From Martinezella rhizogenes (GTDB lineage: Bacteria; Pseudomonadota; Alphaproteobacteria; Rhizobiales; Rhizobiaceae), in the NCBI GenBank assembly GCA_013322215.1, contig JAAMEZ010000021.1, positions 558,001-622,000 of the forward strand: a DNA stretch of 64,000 bases, given 5' to 3'. This document shows, piece by piece, positions 54,835 through 63,107 of this stretch (positions are counted from its first letter, which is position 1; every line of letters starts with the position of its first letter). The notes beneath the pieces are model-generated. The model was not told the DNA's origin. It did no database searches and saw only the letters and a list, made by a program, of their open reading frames with translations. The translations under genes were made by a program, and so were the position numbers.

Positions 54835-56436
54835 TCAGGCACTCGGGCTCAGCCAGATCTGGCCGAAGCTGTTGTTGATACCCTGCGCGCCGGGCGCGAA
54901 ATTCCTGACCCGCTTGTTGGCGACGATCTGCGCACCTGCCGCCACCAGATCGACGGAGACGACGTCGTCATGGATGACGTGCTGGAATTTGTACCAGAGC
55001 TGCCGGCGTTTTTCCTCATCCGGCTCGATCGCAGCCGCTTCCAGCAATGCATCGACCTCCGGATTGGCGTAATGGCTGGCATTGGAGAAAACCAGGCCAA
55101 TCTTGAAGTTCTTCGACCAATAGGCGCGCTGTACACCGAGCGTCGGATCAAACGTGTTGGAGAGGGATTCGATCACCAGATCCCAGGCACGATCTGTGTA
55201 GACCGTCTTCAGGAAGGTGGCGAGATCGAGTTTGAGGATTTCGGCATCGATGCCGACCGCGGCAAGCGATTGCTTGATGAAATCGGCATAGGAGGGCTGA
55301 AGAAAGGAATTATAGGCGAGCCTCAGCTTGAAACGCGTGCCATTGGCGCCGCGTGGGTAGCCCGCATCGTCGAGAAGCTTGTTGGCAAGCTTGGGATCGG
55401 GTTCGCGCGCCTTGATGCTCGGATCATACCATTTCGGCAAGGCCGTGCTGATCGGGCTTGGCGAAACCTGCGCATAGCCGAACAGGGCGATATCCACGAG
55501 CTTCTGCAGGTCGATGGCGTGCGCGATCGCCAGCCGCACATCCTTCTTCGTCAGGATTTCGTTCTCGTAGTTGAAGAACAGCTGCTGCTGCGGCCCGGAA
55601 TAGGCGTAGGTCGTGGTATCGACGACCAGGTTGGCATTGGCCTTCAGCCGCTCGATATCGGATAGCGGCACGGGATTGGCGCCAATGTCGATCTCTCCCG
55701 TCTCAAGAGCGGCAGCCCTTGACGCCGGATCGAGAATGACGCGCAGGACGACACGGTCGAGATAGGGCTTCGGCGCATCCCAGTAATCGGGGTTGCGGTC
55801 GAAAATCAAATGGCTGCCGGGTACCCATTCCTTGAGGATGAACGGCCCGGTGCCGATCGTCTGGGCAAGTGTCGGCTGTTCCGTTGGTTTGAAGGTCTCA
55901 TAGACATGCTTCGGTACGATCGGCGATTCCGAGCTGCCGAGGGCTGAAATGAGATAGGGGGCCGGTTTCGAAAGAACGATCACCGCGGTCAACGGATCGG
56001 GCGTTTCGACATCCGTCACGTTCTGGAAGGTGATGCGCCCGCGCGGATGGGCCTCCTTCAGGCGGAAGATGGTGAACTTGACATCCTCCGAGGTGAAATC
56101 CTTGCCGTCGTGCCATTTCACGCCCTTTCGCAGCGCGAACGTATAGCGCAGACCGTCAGCGGTGACCGACCATGACGTCGCCAGCAGCGGGGTCGGGTTG
56201 AGATCATAGTCGAAATCGAACAGGCCCTCGTTGACCTTCGGCCCGATCGCCTGGCCCGTGCCGGAAGATGTATTGATCGCGATCAGCGCCGTCGGATCGG
56301 GATAATAGGCCCAGTTCAGAGTTCCGCCGCTGACCGGCGTCTCCGCGGCGCTTGCCCATGACACGTTGCCTCCCAAGGCAAGGCCTGCTCCTCCAAGGAG
56401 CAGCAATTGGTTGAAGTGGCGGCGATTGATCGACAT
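54835..56436 (-). CDS. Dpp/Opp-type ABC substrate-binding protein 3
   Basis: 533 residues from MSINRRHFNQLLLLGG, a Tat-like signal almost identical to that of binding protein 1. The mature domain repeats the family pattern: GPKVNEGLFDFDYDLNPTPL, FALRKGVKWHDGKDFTSEDV, IGTGPFILKEWVPGSH, DRNPDYWDAPKPYLDR. ATG 56436 lies behind GGAGCGAG; in-frame codons upstream lack support. It stands alone at the edge of the sulfur island, convergent to the broken DszC-like gene, and probably shares the single Dpp-type permease set. Confidence 0.88.
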   Translation of the reverse strand: MSINRRHFNQLLLLGGAGLALGGNVSWASAAETPVSGGTLNWAYYPDPTALIAINTSSGTGQAIGPKVNEGLFDFDYDLNPTPLLATSWSVTADGLRYTFALRKGVKWHDGKDFTSEDVKFTIFRLKEAHPRGRITFQNVTDVETPDPLTAVIVLSKPAPYLISALGSSESPIVPKHVYETFKPTEQPTLAQTIGTGPFILKEWVPGSHLIFDRNPDYWDAPKPYLDRVVLRVILDPASRAAALETGEIDIGANPVPLSDIERLKANANLVVDTTTYAYSGPQQQLFFNYENEILTKKDVRLAIAHAIDLQKLVDIALFGYAQVSPSPISTALPKWYDPSIKAREPDPKLANKLLDDAGYPRGANGTRFKLRLAYNSFLQPSYADFIKQSLAAVGIDAEILKLDLATFLKTVYTDRAWDLVIESLSNTFDPTLGVQRAYWSKNFKIGLVFSNASHYANPEVDALLEAAAIEPDEEKRRQLWYKFQHVIHDDVVSVDLVAAGAQIVANKRVRNFAPGAQGINNSFGQIWLSPSA

Positions 56437-57179
56437 TTGCTCGCTCCGAAAATTGGCGTTACCAGGCACCGGGCCCGTCGCGAAAATGATCGTGTCGAAA
56501 CCCGAAGATCCAAAGGCAGTTTTTCTAGCGCGAGGCGAAAGCAATCCTTCCTGCAGGCATTTGCCACTCTCATCCAATCAAGGACGATGATCATCCGGGA
56601 TGGATGATTAAAGCTTCGCCCTGCCACCTGAGGTTAGTCCGGTGGCAGGGCAGACCGCCGACGGGTGGCAGTGGTGTCGGCGACCGGGGGCAGTCCTCCA
56701 ATATCCAAATGGATCTGCGTTGAACACGGACTTTGGTCTGATGATGAACAAACTTCTTCTCCAACGCGACTTACGAGGTGCAATACCGGCGGGTATCGGC
56801 TCGCCGATACGACCGAAAGCCTCTCATGCAGCGACCAGCGCTCTAATTCGAGCGATCCTTTTCATCGGATGGACGAAGTCTCAGCTGACATGTTTTCGGA
56901 AAATACGCTGTCCGTTCATAAATCATCGGCCGCAAATCTGAGTCTTCGACAGGTCGGCTCAGCCTCCGACAAAGCCGAGACAGTACGGATCCTGGGAGCA
57001 GCGGGGCGCCATCAAATCCGGAAAAAACTCGAGCCCCGCGCCTGAAGGACCGGTCAGGGGGCGCGGATAGTTCTTTTGCTCTTGGTCGGATCTGAACCGG
57101 CGCGGCTACAGCATCACAAATTATATTCGAGGTCGTGATGCGTCGATAGATCAGGCTGCGCTTCCATAACGATCACAGG
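56437..57179. other. Gene-poor stretch with tandem hairpins
   Basis: About 740 bases without a credible gene. A perfect 11-bp stem, GCCCTGCCACC (56618-56628) / GGTGGCAGGGC (56641-56651), with a 12-base loop lies about 180 bases upstream of binding protein 3. Next to it ATCATCC (56590-56596) pairs with GGATGAT (56602-56608). Neither is followed by a T-run. They may be regulatory or remnants of a repeat element. Confidence 0.4.
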
Positions 57180-57347
57180 TCACTGTGAATTTGATCCGCC
57201 AGCCGAGCCTTCTTCACATATCGCTTTTCCAGTTTCCTGGTTTCGCATAGCGGTGTGAGCCCCTTGCTGTTTGGGATCCGGCAAAAAACCGGCCAGCAAC
57301 TGCGCAAGTCGTTCTTTCGACATCGGCGGGGCGGATAAGCGCATCAT
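57180..57347 (-). CDS. Hypothetical small protein
   Basis: A 55-codon frame starting MMRLSAPPMSKERLAQLL behind a well-placed GGAGG (5 bases upstream of the ATG). The N-terminal half could form a helix; the C-terminal half (TGKAICEEGSAGGSNSQ) is polar and low-complexity. No family was recognised and no neighbour is linked, so it may not be a gene. Confidence 0.25.
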   Translation of the reverse strand: MMRLSAPPMSKERLAQLLAGFLPDPKQQGAHTAMRNQETGKAICEEGSAGGSNSQ

Positions 57348-57602
57348 GGGCCTCCATTTCGATGTCTTGATCGTGCCAATGCACGCGGATGGGAGCAACG
57401 GCGGGGCCGGATCATCCCCAGATAATTTCACCCGGGAGCATTTCCAGTCGATCTGAACGGGATGCAAGCTTAGGGGCAATCCGGCCCCTGGTTGCAAAAT
57501 GATAACGGACAATTGGCAGGACTGCCCCACCCGCTGATGCCCTCGGTATTCCGCCGAGCTTACCTGATGAGGCGATGGGCAAGCTCGGCCTCGAGCTGGT
57601 AC

Positions 57603-58532
57603 TCAAGCAGCTCTTTTCTCCGCATCCTCCACGGCCAAACTGGCCAGAGCCAGCGCGGCCTCTCGCGTTTTGGCAGCGGCAATAAAACGGCCGTTGTGGC
57701 AGAAACTGGCACCCTCAGTTCCGGTGGCCACTTCCAGGTCGTGACCGCTCAACCCCGCCCAGGCCGCCGGAAGGTCGGCGCGCAGTTCGAATCCCTCCTC
57801 CGCACGGCGAATTCCGGTCAGGCACCAATCGGCCTCGCGCGGGTGGACCACGAACAAGAGATGATCGGCACCCGCTTTCATGATTGCCGGACGAAATGGC
57901 ATGCCCATCGGCAGTTCGAGAACGCGGCCCTCCCCCGCAGACGCAATCGCCTGCAGCACCAACGCTTCGGCGCGAAGTTTCGCATGGATCCCGGCAATCT
58001 TCGCATCGACGAAGCTGCGGGCGATCGCGACGGCAGTATGAAATGCCCGGTCGGTCGCCTGCGGATCCGCATCGTCGAAGACGGGCTTCAATGTTTCAAG
58101 CAAAGACGGCAGGGTCAATCCGGCCAGCAAACCGGCGCTATCCGGGCTGAGTGCGCCATTGTCGACCAGGTCGATCGGCAAGACGAAGCTGGCATCGAAA
58201 GCGGTATGCACGGTCTCGACGAAGGCGCTCGGGACAGAGAGAACGGTCAGATAGTCGCGGCCGAAATGTTTCCAGATCAACCCGAACGAACTGAAGGGCT
58301 GACCATCGTCGCGCTGCGGTGCACCGCGCTGGTGATGATCGAAAATCCCGGCGGCCGCATCATAAGCGCTGCCAACATCATAGACGATGCGATCGGCGCC
58401 GGGCGTGATCCATTCCGGCGCCCTGCTGCGAACAACCCGCGCGTCAGGGAAAAGTCGTGTGAGAATGACGCTGGACAACACTTCGTCAGCATGAAAGCCG
58501 CCGGAATGGGTAACGAGGAAACTTGGAGCCAT
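57603..58532 (-). CDS. MYG1-family protein (DHH-like hydrolase)
   Basis: 309 residues of the MYG1/UPF0160 family. The metal-site motifs are present: THSGGFHADEVLSSVIL near the start, VYDVG, and DHHQRGAPQRDDGQPFSSFGLIWKHFG. The C-terminal domain has ADWCLTGIRR and GLSGHDLE before CHNGRFIAAAKT. Eukaryotic MYG1 is a 3'-5' RNA exonuclease; the bacterial role is not known to me. The length fits single-domain members. It is transcribed alone. Confidence 0.88.
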   Translation of the reverse strand: MAPSFLVTHSGGFHADEVLSSVILTRLFPDARVVRSRAPEWITPGADRIVYDVGSAYDAAAGIFDHHQRGAPQRDDGQPFSSFGLIWKHFGRDYLTVLSVPSAFVETVHTAFDASFVLPIDLVDNGALSPDSAGLLAGLTLPSLLETLKPVFDDADPQATDRAFHTAVAIARSFVDAKIAGIHAKLRAEALVLQAIASAGEGRVLELPMGMPFRPAIMKAGADHLLFVVHPREADWCLTGIRRAEEGFELRADLPAAWAGLSGHDLEVATGTEGASFCHNGRFIAAAKTREAALALASLAVEDAEKRAA

Positions 58533-58933
58533 ACGGCCATAACCTTACTGTTCGCAAATTGGACGAACGGGCTGATAACCAGTTTTGGCCGTCACCTCAA
58601 CTGCTCATCACGAAAGCGAAGGAACGAACGCAGATCGTAGAACGGCTTGTTCCTATTCGGATATGGGAGGTCTCGACGTCATGCTCCGCTATGACCGCCC
58701 ATAAATATCCCTGCAAAGAGGGGCAGATTGGGGCCGCGTGACACCCGAGCTCATTCAGGCCCTACAGTGGTTGCGTCTTTGCTGCGGAGCTTCTACCTTT
58801 CAATCAATGGCTGCACTTCCGCCGGTTCCTCATTCGGGAAAAGTGGATTGGAGACAGAAAATAGCCGGCTGCGGCATCATCCTTCGCAGTTGTCAGATAC
58901 GCCTGCTTTGCTCGAATTTCTTTCGGAGACCAT
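58533..58933. other. Intergenic region, nothing recognised
   Basis: About 400 bases between the divergent MYG1 gene and the large unknown gene. It contains short overlapping frames only. Promoters for both are expected here but no clear boxes were seen. Confidence 0.45.
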
Positions 58934-61006
58934 ATGCAGCAATCGGAATTCCAGATCGATACATGTATGGCCTGGGTACTGGACTGCATGAACTCACCCA
59001 ATCCGGACGAGCCTTTGCTGGCGTTGAGCGCTGATCCTCGGCCTCTTGCAGGCGTCGTTTCGGAAAACAACAAGCCGCATCCGCTCGTCGGTATCCTCAG
59101 CGCCATGATGGCCAGTGCTTTGATCAGAGCCGATAGGCCCGGCGAGGTCGAGACCGTTCTGGGGCGCGTGGCTGACCTCTTTGCGCCCGACCATAGATAC
59201 TATGTTCGCGGCAGCAATTTCGGCGATCTCGTAAACGCATTTCCCTATCTGCATCTCAGCACCATTCGGGCTTCCCTCGTCACCGCGAATTACGCCACGG
59301 CGTTTTCGGTTATGCTGCTGATCGACGACATGCTACGCCGCAAACTGCGCTGGGTTCTCCCGAACGCCCACACTCTTGCGCCCATTCTTGCTCATCCAAC
59401 TATCGATTCCTATGGACCGTTCTCGATCGAGCGAGATTGGCTCCTAGATCGCCAGGAGGAGATTCTCGCTGGCTTCAAGCCCGACCGAAATCTGATACAA
59501 ACCTATGATTTTGAGGAATTCTTCATTTTCAATGCGCTGCTAACCGAGCAGCCCAGGCGTGCCTTGCCAGTAATCGAAAACCGAGGACTGCTAGGCCCGC
59601 TCGATGTTACCACGGTCGGAAGCTGCGGCTGCGGCCATCTTGAATTCAATGCCGTATGTGTTCTTGCCGCTCTTGGTCGTTTTGACGAAGCCCTCTTACT
59701 CGCCCGCGCCATGGTGCAATATGGCTACGGAACGATTTGGCGTTTCGACCTGGAGGACGCCACCAAGATGGGTTGGACGCAGGATACACGCCAGAACGAA
59801 TGGTTGGCAGCTCTGGCCGAGACGCCTGCCTATCACGCTTTTCTCGATGATTATGTTCGTCGGCGGCATTTCCAGGAGGACGACCTCGCACTCAATCCGC
59901 TTTGCGCGATGCGTGAAGACATGTGGGACGGCAAGAAAAAGAAGCGCTGCTGGCTTTCAAAGCGGCTGATTGCATCCGGCGACCCGGTGGTGAGGACGCG
60001 GCGGCTGTTCACCCGCGCCTCGGATGGCGACTTTGACATTGCAGCGAAAGAGGCCTTCGACACGTCGACATGGTCGATAGGCCGCAAACAGTTCACAGAC
60101 GACGCCATCCCGCTCTCTTCCCTTTTTCCACATCCGAGCCTTTCGCGTCTTCACGACTGGGATGACCCGAGACTGGCGCGATTTTGTTGGGATGTGGGGC
60201 ACAATCCGGCATCGTTCGATCTCGACCACGCCATCGGCATCATTGCAGATCATCAGCCAAATCCAATCCGTCGTGAATGGATTGAGGGCAAATTCGTCTA
60301 TGCACCGGCATTCGAGCCGATGCTGAACGATCGGGGCCATGGCGAGGCCGTCAATTTCACGTGGCGGCTGCTCAAGGCCGGTTACGCACGTGACCTCATC
60401 GAGCGCATGTCACACCTTCCGCCGGACAAGGCGGATAAGGTCTTTGCCATGCTCGCCATGTTCGACAGAGAGGATTGCCGGCAGGCAGCAGCGGCGCATT
60501 TCGCCCTGCCGGATTTGCCGGCAATGGTCGAGCAGGCGTTTTCGGAACGCCCATCGCTGGAAATGCATCTCGCTCTTGCCGACTACGGTGATCGCCACCA
60601 ACGCTGGCGATCCGGTCTCGTTGCCGCGATGCGTGCTTATGCTCTGCATCTTTATTCGAATTACCATCCCGGCGCAGACTGGTTTCTGGAAGGGCTGGAG
60701 CATTTCTCGCGCGCTCGCTGCTGCCAGCTTCTGTTCTTCCTGATCCATCACCCTGAAGACGATCCTGTGCTTGCCACCATGATCGAAAAGGAATGGCTTC
60801 CAACCGGGGTCGGCGTTGGCGCCTTTGACGCCTACGGCAACACCCGTGCCTTTTATTATCGCACCGCCGTTTTGAACCGTATGCTCCATGCGCCCGAACT
60901 GCTGGAATTCTGGCTCAGTTCGCCATGGCTGCTCTATTATTGCTCCGGTGCCAAGGATCGGGAGACCCGCAGATTGGTCGAACGCTGGCAGAAGAAGAAA
61001 CGATAA
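58934..61006 (+). CDS. Large protein of unknown family (690 residues)
   Basis: 690 residues, no signal peptide and no membrane segment, so probably cytosolic. I do not recognise a family. Helix-rich repeats resemble TPR or HEAT-like solenoids (FNAVCVLAALGRFDEALLLARAMVQYGYG, RALPVIENRGLLGPLDV). It has a Cys-rich turn SCGCGH near residue 223, several Trp-rich stretches (TIWRFDLEDATKMGW) and a basic end (VERWQKKKR). ATG 58934 is well supported by GGAG six bases upstream. A scaffold or protein-interaction role is possible but unproved. It is followed by 304 bases without genes, then curli genes. Confidence 0.75.
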   Translation: MQQSEFQIDTCMAWVLDCMNSPNPDEPLLALSADPRPLAGVVSENNKPHPLVGILSAMMASALIRADRPGEVETVLGRVADLFAPDHRYYVRGSNFGDLVNAFPYLHLSTIRASLVTANYATAFSVMLLIDDMLRRKLRWVLPNAHTLAPILAHPTIDSYGPFSIERDWLLDRQEEILAGFKPDRNLIQTYDFEEFFIFNALLTEQPRRALPVIENRGLLGPLDVTTVGSCGCGHLEFNAVCVLAALGRFDEALLLARAMVQYGYGTIWRFDLEDATKMGWTQDTRQNEWLAALAETPAYHAFLDDYVRRRHFQEDDLALNPLCAMREDMWDGKKKKRCWLSKRLIASGDPVVRTRRLFTRASDGDFDIAAKEAFDTSTWSIGRKQFTDDAIPLSSLFPHPSLSRLHDWDDPRLARFCWDVGHNPASFDLDHAIGIIADHQPNPIRREWIEGKFVYAPAFEPMLNDRGHGEAVNFTWRLLKAGYARDLIERMSHLPPDKADKVFAMLAMFDREDCRQAAAAHFALPDLPAMVEQAFSERPSLEMHLALADYGDRHQRWRSGLVAAMRAYALHLYSNYHPGADWFLEGLEHFSRARCCQLLFFLIHHPEDDPVLATMIEKEWLPTGVGVGAFDAYGNTRAFYYRTAVLNRMLHAPELLEFWLSSPWLLYYCSGAKDRETRRLVERWQKKKR

Positions 61007-61310
61007 CGAACCGCCGAGGTTCTCGTCGCGCGATGAAAGTTACCCGGCAGGGCGACGATAGAGCGCAACCTGCTCCTGAACCATCAACTCGTTCAATCCC
61101 AACATCCGGCACTCACGTTAGGATCTGCTACTCCCTGATAACCCTCCTGCGAAACGTCAAACTTCTTCGGGTATCAGCTCCGCAATGTCAGCGGGCATCG
61201 ATCCCGGCGAATGAACCTCGACTGAATGATACCTTCAGCTTCCGTTCCAAAGGGAGCGTCTAAAAGAAGGACGTTCAACCGCGGTCTTATCCGCCTGAGG
61301 AGACACAGTC
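61007..61310. other. Intergenic region upstream of curlin gene
   Basis: About 300 bases with no credible gene. The curlin promoter should lie here. GAGGAGA at about 61298 is the ribosome site of the first curlin gene. Confidence 0.4.
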
Positions 61311-61748
61311 ATGATCCGCACGTCTTTCATTGCAACCGCACTCGTCGCTCTCGTTGGCTTTACCGCCGCAGTACCCGCCATGGCCAACGATGTGCGTATC
61401 GAACAATATGGCTGGTCGAATTCTGCCGGTGGTGCGCAGGAAGGATATGGAAACCGGATCAGGACCTACCAGAACGGCGGCTACAACCGGATTGTCGGCC
61501 ATCAATATGGTCGCCACAACCTTTCGGCTATCGGCCAGGAAGGCAATGACAATTACGGCGCCACCTATCAGAACGGCGACCGCAATGTCGCCGGCATCGG
61601 CCAATTTGGCTCCAACCATACGACCATTCTTACCCAGGACGGCAATGGTAACATCGCGGCTGGCGTCCAGGTCGGCCATGGCTGCAGCGCCAATGTAAGC
61701 CAGGGCGGCAACGGCAATGTCGCGGCCTTCGTCCAGGCCTGCCCGTAA
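61311..61748 (+). CDS. Curlin repeat protein (CsgA-like amyloid subunit)
   Basis: 145 residues with a Sec signal peptide (cleavage near AMA, residue 25). From residue 48 to the end nine 11-residue units follow the curlin pattern N-x5-Q-x-G-x2 (for example NLSAIGQEGND, NVAGIGQFGSN). Stacked beta-hairpins of this kind build extracellular amyloid fibres for biofilm and surface attachment. One unit has a Cys (GHGCSANVSQ) and the C-terminus ends with another, which is unusual for CsgA. Export would need a CsgG pore, not present in this window. First gene of the trio. Confidence 0.88.
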   Translation: MIRTSFIATALVALVGFTAAVPAMANDVRIEQYGWSNSAGGAQEGYGNRIRTYQNGGYNRIVGHQYGRHNLSAIGQEGNDNYGATYQNGDRNVAGIGQFGSNHTTILTQDGNGNIAAGVQVGHGCSANVSQGGNGNVAAFVQACP

Positions 61749-61810
61749 GCGGCTGTGCGATGGCGCAAAAGGTCGGAATTGCAACGGCAGACCACTAGGG
61801 GAGATGACCC

Positions 61811-62209
61811 ATGCCAAATAGCGTCAAACATCCACGCCGCCTGATCGCCATTCTTGCGCTGGTTCTGCTTCCCGTCGGCGCGGTTGCGGCCATGACGACT
61901 GCCAACCAATCCGATGAGGCGCAGCTTTGCGAAATCAAGGCGACGCCTGGAGCAGGTATGGTGAGACTGGATGCACTCGTCCACGCCGACAGCCATGTCG
62001 GCGGGACCTACACCTTCCATGTCGAGAAATCAGGAGGCGGCGGAAGCTCCACGATCAACCAGAGCGGCGACTTTGAGGCCACAGCCGGACATCCGGCAAT
62101 CCTCAGCTCCGTCTCGCTCGACTCCAAAGGAGCCGAATACAAAGCCACACTGGATGTCGTGATCGGGGACAAGAATTTCAGCTGCACGAAGCAGATCGGC
62201 GGCGACTAG
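61811..62209 (+). CDS. csgH: CsgH-like curli assembly chaperone
   Basis: 132 residues with a signal anchor or peptide (RLIAILALVLLPVGAVAAM). The mature domain, about 100 residues, has the Ig-like CsgC/CsgH pattern: LCEIKATPGAGMVRLDALVHA, GTYTFHVEKSGGGGSSTINQSGDF, and NFSCTKQI at the end. The two cysteines could form a disulfide. CsgC-type proteins block premature curlin amyloid formation in the periplasm. Its place between two curlin genes supports that role. A strong terminator follows. Confidence 0.8.
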   Translation: MPNSVKHPRRLIAILALVLLPVGAVAAMTTANQSDEAQLCEIKATPGAGMVRLDALVHADSHVGGTYTFHVEKSGGGGSSTINQSGDFEATAGHPAILSSVSLDSKGAEYKATLDVVIGDKNFSCTKQIGGD

Positions 62210-62237
62210 TCGGTCTCTACGTTCTGCGAATCCCTTA

Positions 62238-62270
62238 AAAAGGACGCCGGTTTCCGGCGTCCTTTTGCTT
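62238..62270 (+). terminator. Rho-independent terminator after csgH-like gene
   Basis: Thirteen-base stem AAAAGGACGCCGG (62238-62250) / CCGGCGTCCTTTT (62254-62266) with a TTT loop, followed by GCTTTT. It separates the first two curli genes from the third. Confidence 0.9.
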
Positions 62271-62382
62271 TTGATCCGGCCGAAACGACTGAACGACAAC
62301 TGAACGGGCAATTCCGACTGGGTTCAGCTTAAAGATGCGAAAGTTGATCATCGGCTAAGGCAGCCGGCCAATGGAGATCAGG

Positions 62383-62796
62383 ATGACCCGCAACGTGTTT
62401 AAGATCCTTACCGTCACTCTTCTTGCCGGGAGCCTGGGACAAGCAGCCTTGTCTGTGCCAGCCTATGCCGGCGGCCGGATCTCGTTCAACCTCGCCCCTG
62501 ATAATGCCGAGGATGCGGATCTTTTCTCAACCGGACTGCGCGTCTATTCGCTCTACCGCGGTCTGAAGGGCGCCAACATCCGGCAGCTGGGCCGGGATAA
62601 CGCGGCTGGCATCGCTCAGGCTGGCCGTGGAAACCTCGGCTTCATCCAGCAGCGGGGCGATGGTCATTCCGCGACCTTGCGGCAGAACGGCAACAACAAT
62701 GCCTATGGCATTTTCCAATATGGGCGAAATACGGAAACCGACGTGGTGCAGGATGGGGATAACGGCGTTGGCGCGACCTTCAGCTATGGCTGGTAA
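62383..62796 (+). CDS. Curlin repeat protein (CsgB-like minor subunit)
   Basis: 137 residues from MTRNVFKILT, with a Sec signal peptide ending near AYA. About six 11-residue curlin units follow from the middle to the end (NAAGIAQAGRG, NLGFIQQRGDG, NAYGIFQYGRN). Fewer repeats and a longer non-repeat N-terminal part (ISFNLAPDNAEDADLF) than the first curlin suggest a nucleator such as CsgB. An in-frame ATG at 62371 is possible, but GGAG is better placed for 62383. It has its own transcription unit, after the terminator at 62238-62270. Confidence 0.82.
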   Translation: MTRNVFKILTVTLLAGSLGQAALSVPAYAGGRISFNLAPDNAEDADLFSTGLRVYSLYRGLKGANIRQLGRDNAAGIAQAGRGNLGFIQQRGDGHSATLRQNGNNNAYGIFQYGRNTETDVVQDGDNGVGATFSYGW

Positions 62797-63107
62797 CGCA
62801 GTTCACGACAGTCCCGAGGCGGATTTCACGTTGTTTCGTCAACGCCTGAACAAGGCGCTTGCCCGCCACTCAGGTAGAAGCCCCCATAGACAATTCCGGC
62901 GTTCCGGCGACGGTTCGACAGGATCTTTGCCCTGCGCATCGATGATGACGCTCCCCACGTATTGCTGGTGCGGCTACACCGCCGCAAGGCCGAACCGCTA
63001 CACGTGCTTGAGCGGCCGGAACCCACTCAACCCCGGCGCATCAGAAAACGATGGCCCGGATTTGAGGCAAGGCTACCTCACCTGCCGGCCCGTTGCGGAC
63101 TCCCTGG
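62797..63107. other. Intergenic stretch with unassigned open frames
   Basis: About 310 bases. A plus frame is protein-like (RRRFDRIFALRIDDDAPHVLL, then RRKAEPLHVLERPEPTQP) from about 62890 but has no start codon near its beginning and runs into the lysR 3' end; it could be a gene remnant. Another plus frame from ATG 62786 overlaps the curlin end and looks like an artefact. Confidence 0.25.
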
